Source of the DNA: Agapetus fuscipes
Taxonomy: Eukaryota; Arthropoda; Insecta; Trichoptera; Glossosomatidae
Direction of reading: 5' to 3'
Assembly (NCBI GenBank): GCA_951799405.1
Contig: OX637339.1
Span: forward strand, 5,084,001-5,148,000
DNA length: 64,000 nt
Part shown: positions 11,101 through 23,103 of the stretch, piece by piece
Position numbering within the stretch: the stretch's first letter is position 1
Layout: each line of letters starts with the position of its first letter
The notes under the pieces: generated by a model
Told to the model about the DNA's origin: nothing
The model's input: the letters and a program-made list of their open reading frames with translations, nothing else
The model's database searches: none
Position numbers and translations under genes: made by a program

Positions 11101-13139
11101 TTCAGTTGAAGTGGGGGTTTCCCAGCTCCCGAGAGGGCTGCTACTCATTTCTTGTGAAGGCTGAGTAAACCTTGCTGTTACTTTATTTTGGGGTTTGAAA
11201 TAAACACTGAAATGAGAAATCATTTCTGACACCCTCAGTGGGATCCGAATCCGAGCTTAGGGCATGGAATGCAAGCACTTTACCAACTGAGCTATCGACC
11301 GGACATTGAAAGCAATGATTTGTAATTTTTGTTTATTTGTATATTTGTTTATTTTTTTAGTCAATGGAACCCGTAGTTAGAAACAGGGCTGGTATAATTC
11401 AACGGCAATACAAGAACACAGTTTACAAGATCCACCGCGGGAAAGGAATCCCCCCCGTGTATGTAGCTGCTGAGGGAGCCACTCCCATCCTCACTCTGTA
11501 CAACACACTGTCACATTCCGGACCCCATCAAGGTGATCTTCATTCTTCGTCTTCAGTTTCCTTTTGTCTCTCCTTCCAATGGCGCTACAGCCCAGATCGA
11601 GCCTTCGCCTCCCAGCGCACATTGTTTTTATTTTATAATAGACTAGTTGTACCCTGCCACCCCTTGTGGTGGCTCATCTGGTTGGTGTTTTCATGCCGCC
11701 ATTCTGTTAAAGGTGGCCAGTATCTCCGCACATGTGTCTCCCCTTGTCCTTGCACGCTTAAAAATTTCCCTGTCATAAGGTAAAGATAGTTTATGCATAT
11801 TTCTGCTCCCATTTACTTTATTGCTCCGGTTTTTTTTATACAGAAAACTATGTTGGCATGTAACAAATTACTCATGTACTCATGTAAATTTCATCTCAAT
11901 CTGTTCAGTAGTTCAGGAGTCCATACAGGACAAACATTCATACATGCATACATCCATTTGCTTTTGTATACTAGAGATTTGTAAAGAGTATTGCAATTCA
12001 CCAGCATAGTTTTGTAACCTTTGTGGAAAGTAAATGGATTAATTTTGTGGTTTTTTTTTCAGAGTCTTACAGCACACACAAGCACACTATTGCTGCTCAG
12101 TTTTACATCACAATACAGAAGTTATTGAAGGACAACATCAGCTGCAAAGATATCTGCGAAGTTGTCTACATTGATGGTTTGTTTATCTTTTATCTAAGTC
12201 GGACCGGTCCTTAGTCCAATGTTAACACTTCAAACTCATAAATGGAAGGTTGTGTGTTTGAAGTCCAGCCGAGTACAAGAAATATACTATTTATATTGTC
12301 AATTCATAAACCTTTACCAAATATCGGTCACCAAAGGTCCATCCGGCCTTACAGCAACTGGGTTTTGCTTGAGAATTGGTGTTTTTTTGGCAACAACCAA
12401 GCTTGTAAAAAGTCCAGTCGATAGCTCAGTTGGTAGAATGTTGGAGAGTTGGAGAGAGCAAGGGTTTGTTTCCCACCATGGGTGTCAGGAATGATTTTCC
12501 GTTTCGGTTTTTATTTCAAACTCAAAATAAACACCGGGAAGGTGTACTCAGCCTTCACAAGAAGTGAGAACCAGCCGCCCCGGAGCTGGGAATTGCCCAC
12601 TTCAACTGTAAGTGGTTTGTGTGAGGTCGGTCCCTTTACCTGTTAAATAAATGGGTCCCAAATCACCACATACTGGAACCACAACTTTATATCACTGGAA
12701 AGAAGTTACACTATATGTGAAGATTAGTTGCATTGCACAATAGAACCACTCAGTGCCGACTGTCGCAGCCCAGTCATAAGCATAGAACATCCTTGCCCCG
12801 AGTGTGACAAGATATGCCTGTCGAGTATTGGACTCTGTAGGTACCTCAAATGGCACCGACTCCAACAGCAGAATCAGGATCAAGATCATCTCAACCTCCA
12901 GAGCGCCGGAACGCGGATCTGCGTTCATAGCAGTGATCACGTTTTTTCTTGTTTTTCTTTAGCTTTTTCACAGCAAATCGTTTATCATACCATTTTATTC
13001 AAGAATTACTGTGTAAGTATGTTGTAGTTTTGATTAATCGACAATGTTTTTTTTTCTTCTAGATGAAGACGACAGTATCAATGTGGCAGAAATATTGTTA
13101 CAACGCATAGAAAAGTTGAAGCCCCTGTCGGTTTTGTGA
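8102..13139 (+). CDS. Sting: Stimulator of interferon genes (STING) homologue
   Basis: ER membrane receptor that binds cyclic dinucleotides made by cGAS-like enzymes. In insects it signals mainly to NF-kB/Relish and autophagy. Coding exons: 8102-8174, about 8573-8800, 9224-9486, 10046-10330, 11361-11532, 12063-12176, 13063-13139; together 1212 nt, 403 aa. All junctions keep frame. Every donor is GT and every acceptor AG; only the exon-2 acceptor (8572) is uncertain. Residues 1-188 are hydrophobic and hold the membrane segments. The ligand-binding domain starts near 189: GLDYGSGIAYNFFYGYL aligns with the vertebrate pocket helix, so Y219 matches human Tyr167; R298 and Y300 match Arg238/Tyr240, and E321/T324 in AAEGATP match Glu260/Thr263. 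The protein ends shortly after the domain with no TBK1/IRF3 tail, as is usual in insects. The residue correspondences are my alignment by eye. Donors at 8175 (GTATTG) and 10331 (GTCAGA) are weak. Confidence 0.93.
10372..10925 (-). mobile_element. CR1/L2-like LINE 3' end in Sting intron 4
   Basis: On the - strand it encodes a tail with GSSCWNRLPLKLRTE and FKKELKTFVFQQ, the conserved C-terminal signature of CR1/L2-like reverse transcriptase polyproteins. The stop lies at about 10424. The 3' untranslated part (10372-10510) contains CTTACAGCAACTGGATTTTC, AATGACCAAGCTAGCAG and ACAAAAACAGCGCTCACC, ending in AAATCATCCTAATATT. That segment matches the 3' half of SINE1, so this LINE is the likely mobilising partner. 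5'-truncated. Confidence 0.8.
10983..11304 (-). mobile_element. SINE2, nearly full length, in Sting intron 4
   Basis: Best copy of the second tRNA-derived SINE family. Read on the - strand it starts GTCCGGTCGATAGCTCAGTT (an A-box-like TAGCTCAGTTGG), followed by a diverged B-box region. The body has TTTCAAACCCCAAAATAAAG, GGGAGCTGGGAAACCCCCAC, GGTTGGCGTAAGGCAGGTCC and GTGACCCCTTCGGGGACAAC. It sits next to the LINE fragment, so the intron is a nested repeat cluster. Confidence 0.8.
12201..12411 (+). mobile_element. SINE1 copy in Sting intron 6
   Basis: Diverged tRNA-like head (GGACCGGTCCTTAGTCCAAT, GAAGGTTGTGTGTTTGAAGT), then the body CACCAAAGGTCCATCCGGCC and ACAGCAACTGGGTTTTGCTT. It breaks off at about CAAGCTTGTAAAAAGTCC and continues directly into a SINE2 head, so the two are fused or one inserted at the end of the other. 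Confidence 0.7.
12412..12700 (+). mobile_element. SINE2 copy in Sting intron 6
   Basis: Head AGTCCAGTCGATAGCTCAGT then TGGTAGAATG, and the body blocks TTTCAAACTCAAAATAAACA, GGAGCTGGGAATTGCCCACT and GTGAGGTCGGTCCC. In the same orientation as the host gene, immediately behind SINE1. Confidence 0.75.
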
Positions 13140-14123
13140 TCCAATTCGTTTTTGGCAATTGGCTCTGTCCGAGCCTGCTGCTAGTATGATATTTTACTTC
13201 ACTAGGTTATAAGTTAAGTTTTCATATTTTTGTATTTAAATTAAGGTTATCTATTCAATTTTGGAACCAGCATGTTTTGTAGGGTTTTGTGGTTGTAAAA
13301 TTGGAATACTCTGCGATGGAAAGTACAAGCTTCTGCTTTAATATTTTTTGATATTGTTATTTTTTAGCACAAAAATATTTTTTACTTTACTAAACAATTA
13401 TGACATTTCATAATACAATCCTTAATGTGATATGGATACTCACATTCTTATTTTTTTTTAGTGTATTGACATTTTATAATTGCATATTTTTATGGTATAC
13501 CCTTTTGTTATTCATTCCTTTTATTATTGTATTGCATTAATCCTCTATATTATTTCCTATCTATTTTAATGTTGTCTTTTACTGTGATTCACAAATTTAT
13601 TTTTGACAGGTATTTATTTTATTCAATCAAAATCACCCAATGACATCTTTACGTAAACTTATGTTCCAAGTTATTTTCAATGGGTGTTTTGAAAATTTAG
13701 CCAGTGCTGTTTTGTTTCAAACACACTAGGACTATAAATTTAGACTGCACAACCATAACACTCATAATAGTTACGACACTTTTTTGGTGTATCTTATACC
13801 TACGCCCATTTCAGACGCAAGACATTCTGCCCGGCTTGTCTATGGATTATCAGACAAACGGTGTGAAAGCATTAATATATTCCCATACGTATCTAGGCGT
13901 CTGACCCAGCACCAGATAGAAAAACCATAGACAAAACTGGCAGAAACCATAGACAAAACGTGTCTGAAATAGGCCTTCTTGTTTGTGATATCTTATATAG
14001 CATAGGTAATTATGATAAATCTACCTAGTAGAAATATTCAAGTTTGTGCAGTGATCATTTTAAATTATCGTTAAGTATTTTAAAATCTTATTTTGTCAAA
14101 CAATATTGGTTAATTTTGTATTT

Positions 14124-14226
14124 AATAAAAAATATATATTTTGTTTTCTCTTGTATTTCATTTACTTTTTTAACAAAATATTTAAATTCTAGGATTAGGT
14201 CCACACATTAGTTGTACAAAAATAAA
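14124..14226 (+). terminator. Candidate Sting polyadenylation signals
   Basis: AATAAA occurs at 14124-14129 and again at 14221-14226, the first clear matches downstream of the Sting stop codon. Either would give a 3' UTR of about 1 kb. The stretch 13140-14120 between is AT-rich with no recognised repeat. No GU-rich element was assessed. Confidence 0.4.
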
Positions 14227-14983
14227 GTTGTGAAGACACATGGCCAGATTTTCCCGAAGAGAAAAAAATTAAAATTAAATGATGTCTGCGGGTGAATTGA
14301 CTTACAAATTGTGTAGTCACTCGGCCGGGTTGCTAACGAAAAGTTTCTAAGGACAGCAGTCTCACAGGAGACTTTAAAAGGCATTTAAGTTAACACTTTG
14401 CACACTGTTTGATGCAAATTTTTAGAATATATACATTTTTTTTAATGGTGCACAACAGGTTACTCTAATTACAGTGCACCCTCTCAGCCATCAACAAGCT
14501 GGGAGGAACTCTTTTACCATGGATTTAAATATATACCTAAAGTACGTGAAACAAATATTCAAAAAATGTTTTTTTCCTGATAAGGTTGTGTTCTAAGTTT
14601 TTTTTTGACCGGGGTCCTTAGCAACCATTAATAAAATATTAACATACTGGTTATCAGCCCGGCCAGTTCCCTTTATAATTTGTATTTCACAGAATTTTTA
14701 GTTGCTTCGAAGTCTCCCTTTTATGCTTTAATACTATAAAAAATAGGGAGACCTTAGCTTTTTTGCCCTGTAGAATGAATTTGTTATTTTAATTAAATTA
14801 ATAAAACAAGTAGGTAAAAATAAAAAGAAGAATAGAGTGTAAAAAATATTTATCTCTGCACACCTTTTATGATTTACAGAAGAAGAAGACTACATTGACA
14901 TAAGCGTGACGTTAGATATTTTTTAGGTTATGTTATTACTGTCTCACGTGTGACAGCTTACAAAGTTCTAAGAGTGTTCGAAA
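14227..14983. promoter_or_regulatory. Sting-Urb1 intergenic region, presumed Urb1 promoter
   Basis: The Urb1 promoter must lie here, with TCTCACGTGTGACAG (an E-box CACGTG at 14945) close to the Urb1 ATG. TGTTTTTGACC and GACCGGGG blocks near 14600 look like repeat debris. No TATA box is apparent, as is common for ribosome-biogenesis genes. Confidence 0.3.
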
Positions 14984-17900
14984 ATGGTTATAATGAGCAC
15001 TAAAAAGCGAAAAATAAATGAAGTGAGTGATGGCACAGAAGACAAAGTATCTCAGAACGACAATGACGCCGAAGCAGAGAAACCCACCAAGAGTAAAGTC
15101 AAAAAGAAAACGCTAGATTTCGATGTGAAGCATTTCAGGAAAGAACTCAACATGCGGAGCGGGCAAACAGTTTGTAAGTAAAATGATTTGTCATTGGGCA
15201 TTACGATGATACGGTGAGCGCTGTTTATGTGTGAATCACACCTCGAAGACCCTGCACGAGCTTGGTCCATGCTTATGACAACACCAAATACACAAACAGG
15301 ATCCGTTTGCAGTAAAGCTGGAATCGTTCTTTTATTAGAGCTGTTGATTTTTCCACCTAGCGAGAATCTTTGAAAATTGAATATGTTTTTCTTCTCTGCC
15401 TGAAATCACACCAATTACCTTCTGATTAAAAGCTTGAAGCGTCACCCACTAGATTACTGAATAGGACATAATATTAGGATGATTTACTTATTTGGTGAGA
15501 GCTGTTTTTATGTGAATCACACCTCTTGAGATTGGTCGTCGTTATAGAAAGCGCCAATCCTCAAGCAAGGCCCTGTTGCTGTAAGGCTGCTTGGACCTTT
15601 GGTGACCGGTTTTTGGTAAAGGTATATGAATTTTTCACCCAGCGAAGAGCATATTTGAAAATAAAAGTGATATAATTTTTGTGCTCCAGCGGGATTCGAA
15701 CCCACGACCTTCTAGATTATGCAATATTGAGTATTTTTTTTGTTTCCAGGTATGACTCAGTTCATCCAGGCTTGCTCTAAATCTGATGAAACAGACTATG
15801 TTTCTCTGTATTTAAAGAGCGGAGGGAATGCCAGCGAGATACTCACCCAACTTGATGAGAAAAACAAGAAAAACCCGTCAGTTGCAGCTCCTGTGTTCAG
15901 TATACTCAATCTCATCCTCTCCAGTGACTTCGGGAGCTCTCCGCAAATGCTGCAAGCATCAGAAGAAACCTGCCGTTACTTCCTAAACTCCTACGTCTCA
16001 ACTGTTGAATTCATGCTTGGAGAAAAATCCACGTCAAAACATCAAATTGTAGCACTCAAGCTGCTCACAGCCATCGTTAAATTAAATTCAGAACTCGGCT
16101 TTACAGTCCTCAATCAGTTAACATTGCAGTCAAAGTCGTTACACCACCTCGCTAAGGGTCAGAGCGAAAAGGAAAAAGATAACGTTAGACTGGCTTTTAT
16201 ACAGTTTCTCTTGGCTTTCCTTGCAGAAGGAAACGCAACTCTCATTAAAGCTTTACTGGAGAAACAAGGACTTCTTGCTCTCATCATGCCGGACCTGGTA
16301 AAAGATAATTCGGAGACGATTCTATTGGTCTTGAACATGTTGAAGAAGAATGTAATTAGCACCTTGAATATTTCCAAAACTATAAAAATAAGAACTTTCA
16401 GTCACAATGTGTTGCTCAACATATTTAATCTTTTCAATTGGAAAGGAGCAAAGTTGGAGAAGAGTGATCTGGATGAGAAGAAATTGGTAATTGATGATGT
16501 GGTTTATGATTTCTTATTGACGTTGTGTACATCGCACAAGCATGGAATCTATTTTGCAGATAAAACTCTCGGGATGGGAGACGTCGTCACAAATCAATAC
16601 TTGTGGAAGTCAATAGAATCTCTAGATTCTCCGTGGAACAACGAAAGAGCTGGAAAGTTGATTGTAAACATTCTTACCAACTGTCCTGATCTTTATAAAC
16701 CGGTCGTGCATTTGGTAGAGCAAGTGTTTGAAGCCAGAAACTCGGAAAAGTGGCTGAAAACCATAACGTTTTTGAAGAATCTAATGCTGGCCTTATCTAA
16801 TACTAAGATTGTTGATGTGATGGTCAACATGACGGCCGCTCAAATTTCCAATTTCATTAAAGTTGTATTCCTGCCGATACAAATTCTGAAGCTGTGCACA
16901 TCAGCATTGAAATCTAGTGATAATGCAATCAAGAATGAAGTCACCTTGCTGTTGCAGAGAATGCTTCGCTCAATCAAAGCATATTTAGCATTTCTAAAAT
17001 CTGATGCCAGATTTCAAAGTGGAGTCTACATGGTAGTGAAGAATCGGACCGAGTCATTTACTGTCAAACATTTTCCATCAACAGAAGTACTAACAAATGT
17101 CATGCACTCGTTATTGGATAAGTTTGAATCCACGGAAGATGCTCCAAGTGAGGGGTTTAAACTTGATCTACCTGGACAGAGCGCAGTTCTCATCAACATC
17201 TTGAACGTCCTCCTTTTGCATAACGACATTGTTCCAAATTCATTGGATCCAATTTCTACAACGTTGGACTCTAAAAGATTATTTGATAAAATAAGAGCAG
17301 CGGATGATTTGAATAATGATGAATTGAAGTTGAAAGTAACAAAGTTCTTGCTGTGCGCTGATAAGTTTGCATTTTCTCCTGGGAAACCACTTTTCAAAGA
17401 AATTATCACTTCAATGTTTGATGTATCTTCAAACGAAGATCAAGCCATTTCAAATGAAGCAAAAACAGTTCTTCACAGCATCCTGGACACAACTCAATAT
17501 TTCAAGAAGAATAAAGCTGAAATTGGATTAATCCTGTATGCAGTTGATTATGTGTGTACAAAGCGAGGAAAACATATTTTGGATCTCATTGTGGAAATCA
17601 TTGAAAATGTTAGTCTGCATGAAGAGGAATATGAGCAAATCCTCGTGGATTCAGTGGAAGATAAAACGGAAGATGTGAAACGTAATTTTGATGTAATTTT
17701 TGAAAATTTGGAGAATAAGTTAGAAGACGGAAAGAAAGTGAATCCTTTTGAACAGAAAGTTCACTTGTCTTACTTTTTGATTGGGGTTTTAAAATTATCC
17801 GATGAAAAAATTGATGATGATATTTTGGAAGAGTTCATGAACATTTACATTATCAATCTCCTCCATTACCAAGAAAATCCCCAGCATTTAATGAAGGTTC

Positions 17901-20900
17901 TAGAGAATTATAAAATCAACAAAAATGTTAAGAAATATCTTAGTTCTTGGCAAAAGAAAGCAACACCTGTAAGTGACAAGATATTCAATGATGAGTCTAA
18001 ATTTTATAAACTTAGCAAAGCCCTGATTTCAAATGAACCTATTGAAATTAATACAGTTTTCAATGTGCAAGGTTCAGGTCCAACAGATAAAGAATCAGAG
18101 AGTCTCATGAGTGTGTTGAAGATTGAAAATCTCAATGATGCGTTTGAAGCATATTCATTGTTTCATTTGATACTTTTCAACGTTTCGCAACAAAGTGTTC
18201 TGGAGTGTCTAGATGAATTGCGCCTGTCGAATGCAACACAGGCGATGCGAGTTATATTGGAAGCCATTTTGCAGAGCGAATCAAATGTCGTCGAAGATTT
18301 GTCGGAAAAACTATCTAAGTGCCTTCTGAACCCTTTGTTCTTGGAGAGTTTTTCACCTTTGAAAACCAATGTTAATTCAATGCAATCACTTATAACAGAT
18401 TTTATTTTGAATATTTTGGAATTCTGCAATTGTAAGAAAGTTGATAAAAGTGTAATGGACCCTCTTTTGAGGCCTTACAAGCATAAGTTGTTTTTGTCGG
18501 TGATGTCGCAAATAAAAAAAAGCAAGACGTCAAATAAAGGTCCCGTCTTTAACAAACTTGATGCAGCTCTGTGCCAGATAGGCTTGAACAATTCAGACAT
18601 CATTTTAATTACTTCGCAAATATTGAAACTGGATATAAAGTGTATGGTATCTGATGCAAATGTAGCGTCATCTTGGGTGCATTTGCTGTCTTATATCATT
18701 AACCAATCTACCATTGGATCATGCATTCTAACCATTCAGAATGTCGTCTCAATTTCTACTCTATATGCCAAAGTAATCACCTCATTAGAATTGGTTATTA
18801 ATGTGTCCGAACTAGAAGAGAGCTTGCATAATTTTTTTTTTGCAAATCCGGAATTCATAGATAAAATACCTGTAAGTGTATTTGATGCATTATTCTCAAT
18901 GAAACATGTCGGTAAATATACTTCAAAGTTGGGCGCTTTATTGCTCGGCACAAATGTGAATCTGCTGAGCAAATTTAATAAAAACATTTCAAACGAAGGT
19001 GTTATAGACAAAAGGGAACTGATTCTACCATTTGCGTCAGCGGCATTTCAACACGCTAAGTTTGAAAAGATGACAGATTTTATACAGTCCATTTACAATC
19101 ATTACAAAGCCAATATAATGAAGATAATAGAGAAACCACATAAGGCATCACAGATATATGTAGATAATTCTGATTTAATATTGAAACTGATTTACAAATG
19201 CATGGATGTGTCTGATTGCAAAAATTTCCTGAAGAAAATCCACAAATTTGATTCTCTCGAAGCTTTCCACGTTGATATATTGGAAGCTTTGTTTTTTAAA
19301 ACTGCTCTGAGTGAAAATGATTCCTTTGACTCCACATTCCTGGAGAATTACCTTTTAAATCTTATGCAACTAGCGATGATAGAATTGAAAAAAGGAATAA
19401 TACAAAATGAGAAACTAATAAAAGTTGGTCAGGCTTTTGAAAAACTCCTCATTTGGAATAACAGGAACACTTCATGTGATTTCAAAAAGGTCAGGGAAAG
19501 TCAAATATGGCAGAATTACTTCAAGTCAATTTTGAAATTGTATTTAACCACTGAACAGAAAGAAACACCGGAATTGAATGATGAAAAAACAGACAACTAT
19601 TTATTTTCTCTGACGCCATATCTTCTGTATATAATAATGCCAGACGATCATGAGGAAATTGTGACATTCTTTGAGATGACAGTGTCCCATTCAGAATTCC
19701 TTAACATAATGCTGAGCTCAAGATTTACCAACACAAAAACCACTCTGTTAAGGTTGCTGCACACAATGGCTTACAAGAACAAAAATGTAATGAAAGCCGC
19801 TCATATTCCTGTGTTTTTGAGCTCCTATCACGCGACTACAAACGAAACAGACAAAATCATATTAAGTCTACTGAAACTGTATGAAAACAACGGCCAATCC
19901 ATGACAGAGTATCAACCTTATCTGTGGGGGGATATGGCAGCCAATCATTTTGCCGTTAGAAGCAAAAGAACTAGATCTTCTCTCTGGAGCAATCCGACCG
20001 TAAACCATTTATTGAACTTGTTAGACAGAGATATGATAGAAAGAACAATACAAAACTATCCAATGCATTTCTCATTGCCATCACAAGATAACCTAATTAA
20101 TGAAGTAAAAGATTTGACGGGATTGGTTCAATCGACAGTTTTTGATTCTGTCGATGAAGCTGTGAAAGAAAGCAGCAAAAACCTTCCTAAAATTTTGAAA
20201 AATGAAGATTTGATTTTGAAGGTGGCATCTAGGACTAATGCTTATCGGAAGCGAATTGTAATGAAGAAAATGACTGGAGATCAGCTAATAAGTGAACTAA
20301 GAGATGCGAATGTCTACGATCCGTCTTTTTTGCTGCCTCTCCTAAATTTTATGGTTTCCCCCGGTTCTGTGGTGAGCTGTCATCGTATGGTGCGGTGCGG
20401 AGTGCTGGCTATTCCGCTGGTGGCTCTCTCCTCATCCTGCCCCTTGATGAGAGCGGCTGCTTACAATGTCCTCCATCGGTTCAACTCGCATCTGGAGGCT
20501 GAAATGTAAGTTGATTTTTAATATTTAATTCATTATTTTGACTACCCAGGGGAGGCGCGAGCTATGGCTAGGGGAGGCGCCAAAAATGTGTCCATAGTAG
20601 TATTAGTATGAATATTATGAAATAAAACGTAGAAAGGGACGTGCGAAAAAAAAATAAAACGTACAAAGGGAGGCGTAAAAAAAAATTTTTTTTTAGAGAG
20701 GCATGGTAGCATTAAGTTTGGAAACCGCTGCTTTACACACAAACAAGTTCTTTTGAATCGAAGCGTTCGAGATGTGTCTACTGAAAAATGCTTCGGATTT
20801 CTTGTCCTCCAATGTATGTGAACCACAAAGGAACTTCTGCCGGCCATTAAGCAGAGAAAGCTGATGTACTTTAATCACATTTTGAGAAATGAGAAATACC

Positions 20901-22448
20901 GTCTTCTCCATCTTATCATACAGGGTTAGATTGAGGGGAGAAAATCTCAGGGACACCGAAGGACATTGTGGCTGAAAAATCTGCAACAATGGTTCAACAA
21001 AAGCATCAAGTCCCTGTTTCGAGATGCAGCATCCAAGGTCAAAATAGCCATGATGATCACCGATCTTTGATAGAAGTGGCACCAAAAGATGGAGTTATTT
21101 TTTAATAAACAATATCTACCTTTAGGTCAAAGGAGTGCTTTAAGTATCTATGATAAAAAAGTGCTAATAAGTCACAAAAAGAAAAACTATTGGCTGTTCC
21201 CGATCTCTTGTCGACTCTCTGAAACAAGGTGGCATTGATAAAAGTGTTTTTTTTTACAATATGGGTGATTAGCCTCATACCAGCCTATAAGCTACCTCCT
21301 ATTCTAAGTAATAATAACTCAGGAGGATGGCACTTAGTAGAAACACCAAGGCCAAGGCACCTTTTTAAGTAGATGATGAATTTGAAAAATTGTTGATGCA
21401 TTTGTTTTTTTACAGGTTTTACAAAAATGACAAACTTCTTTGGAGTCAGTTCTTCCAAACGTTGAAATCCAGCCTGGCCTCTGCTATCCCAGCTTCAGAA
21501 GACGATCAAAAACTCTTTAGTGCTGCAAATCCAAGACTGCCGTTCATCGCAGCCTTGTACCTCGCAAGAGCTGCCATCATCATGACTCATCCTCTAGATC
21601 CAATGTTCAAACCCATCAACAACTTCATCATCTCCAAGCAATACATAGACTTCTCTGTCGTACCTGACTTCTTAGATCTATTCCACAACACAGACATTCT
21701 TTTTATGGAACGTAGAGTTTGGTTATTAGAACTCATTCGTGACGGAATAAAAACCTTTGACGATGTCAAAACACTCCTCAAGAGTGTGACATTCAAAATG
21801 ATGCTAGATTTTTACTCAAGTAGTTTGTCTGATATGAAAGTAAAGATTTTGATTTTAGAGGTTGTAAACTCTGCGGTTTGCGTGCCAAAAGCGGCGAAAA
21901 TTCTATCAGAAGGTTACGGGTTATTCCCGTGGCTCAGTTGTGTCATTCGGGATCTACAAAGCGATAACAAAACCTTGTTGTCTATTTCTATCACGTTGAT
22001 ATCTAACCTTTGGTACAGTCTCGCTTTCGATTCTCAAAGTAAACCGACAGAAAAAGGACAGAATTCGCTTTTAGAAACAAAATTGTTTAAATTAAGCGAT
22101 ACGACCCAATGTGAAATTCTTTGTCTTCTTTTAGATGTATCTAACAAGCTCTCAAATTTACAGGACTCATGCGTAGTCAAGTATTTGAATATATTGCGTA
22201 AGTTACAGAAAAACTGTTTAAAGAATATTACAAAAGCGCAAATGTTTAACGTAATTACGGAATGCAATGTTTTCATTAAAAACAAGAAGCGATACAAGCT
22301 CATGGTTTCAGGGATTGAAAATAGTAAGAGCAGTTATCTGATCACGGCTTGTAACATTTTTGAGTCAACAAAGCCAGTTGTGAATAATGAGGAATATTTA
22401 ATAACTAAGTATATGTTTGAATTTGTTATTAATTGGATAGAAAAATAG
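14984..22448 (+). CDS. Urb1: Nucleolar pre-ribosomal-associated protein 1 (Npa1/URB1)
   Basis: Large helical-repeat scaffold of the nucleolus needed for early 60S pre-ribosomal particles and ITS2/5.8S-28S processing. Exons: 14984-15173, 15750-20505, 21416-22448; total 5979 nt, 1992 aa. Both introns have GTAAGT donors and T-rich CAG acceptors, and the phases join exactly. Residues 1-45 are a Lys/Glu/Asp-rich basic tail with KKRK and KVKKK nuclear-localisation-like motifs. The Npa1 N-terminal region follows (from about 50, with FILL-type helices and SILNLIL), then long alpha-helical repeats. The conserved C-terminal domain includes LWSNPTVNHLLNLLDRDMIE (from about 1480) and VYDPSFLLPLLNFM (about 1585), followed by RCGVLAIPLVALSS. 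Human URB1 is longer (about 2270 aa) and yeast Urb1 shorter (about 1760), so the length fits. An alternative start 12 nt downstream (14996) is possible. Confidence 0.92.
15200..15430 (-). mobile_element. SINE1 copy 1 in Urb1 intron 1, diverged
   Basis: Reads CGGTGAGCGCTGTTTATGTG, TTGGTCCATGCTTATGAC, CCACCTAGCGAGAATCTTTG on the + strand, all diverged from the family. It starts about 25 bp after the exon 1 donor. Confidence 0.6.
15468..15718 (-). mobile_element. SINE1 copy 2 in Urb1 intron 1
   Basis: Well-conserved copy from AATATTAGGATGATTTACTT to the B-box complement GGGATTCGAACCCACGACCT. The A-box end is missing. The element stops about 30 bp before the exon 2 acceptor CAG at 15749, so the polypyrimidine tract is outside but any branch point must be at or inside the SINE edge. 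Confidence 0.8.
20545..20735. mobile_element. hAT-like non-autonomous element in Urb1 intron 2
   Basis: Begins around CCCAGGGGAGGCGCGAG and ends GTTTGGAAACCGCTGCTTTA. The second end closely resembles AGTTTGAAAACCGCTGCTTT at 4875, and CAG...CTG-type ends of this kind are seen in hAT derivatives. The interior is non-coding with A/T runs. No 8-bp target duplication recognised. Confidence 0.4.
20740..21072 (+). mobile_element. RTE/other LINE reverse-transcriptase 3' fragment
   Basis: The + strand encodes YFNHILRNEKYRLLHLIIQG, a stop, then IEGRKSQGHRRTLWLKNLQQ, continuing W F N K and SLFRDAASKVKIAMMITDL before a terminal stop. The pattern GHIxRN..Y, GRRxxxWLxNLxxW and LFR.A.SKVKIAMMI is the hallmark C-terminus of endonuclease/reverse-transcriptase LINE polyproteins common in arthropods. 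One internal stop and 5' truncation mark it as dead. Confidence 0.8.
21190..21300 (-). repeat. Repeat A fragment in Urb1 intron 2
   Basis: CTCTGAAACAAGGTGGCATT and ACAATATGGGTGATTAGCCT, then CATACCAGCCTATAAG, are diverged 5'-part blocks of repeat A, about 115 bp before the exon 3 acceptor. Confidence 0.6.
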
Positions 22449-22752
22449 GTTACATACGTTAATAAGTATTTACAAAATGGCACAGATGTACACAGCTTAA
22501 TATGAATTTAGATGACAGAAAAAAGAGAGTGCTGTTATGAATTTGTAGCCTTTGTTTTTTGTCCACAAAATACTTCTTAAATTTTAACAATTTAGTTAAC
22601 ATCACATTGAAATATCAAAAGTGACGTTTTTCAAGATTGCAATGTAAGTTCCGATTTTTGTCACATTCATTTTAAGCTATGTCGATTTGTAACAACTGTC
22701 CTAAATCAAAAAACATGATGCCCATTTGCATATGTGTACATATTTTAAATCA

Positions 22753-22758
22753 AATAAA
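22753..22758 (+). terminator. Urb1 polyadenylation signal
   Basis: AATAAA about 305 bp past the Urb1 stop, inside AAATCAAATAAAAATAAAAT. It is the first canonical hexamer in the 3' flank. Confidence 0.6.
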
Positions 22759-22935
22759 AATAAAATTTTGTTTACTTACCACTCTACATAAAATCTTCAC
22801 TAGTTTTATTATCCTCAAAATTCCTAATGTCCTAATAATTTAATTACAGAGCTTTCATATGGCTCTCGATTTGTGTTTTGATATAAAATGATGGTCACTG
22901 AACAAAGCACCCTAAAAATATAATTGTAATCAATA

Positions 22936-23103
22936 ACTGAAGTTGCATGGATATATTAACATTTGAGGTGCACTCTTAATGCATGTACACAAGCAGGCAC
23001 GCGCCTAGACATGCTGCAGGTGTGCTCACAAAAAATAAGCAAAAAAAACTTGTGTCAACCTTCCTGAAACAGGTGTGCCATGGGCAAAGATTAACCATTT
23101 TTT
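22936..23103 (-). repeat. Repeat A copy, diverged
   Basis: AATGCATGTACACAAGCAGG, GACATGCTGCAGGTGTG and CCTTCCTGAAACAGGTGTG correspond to the family consensus with many changes. Confidence 0.55.

Noticed and set aside
20693..21085. 130-codon - strand frame
   Set aside because: Antisense of the LINE reverse-transcriptase fragment on the + strand.
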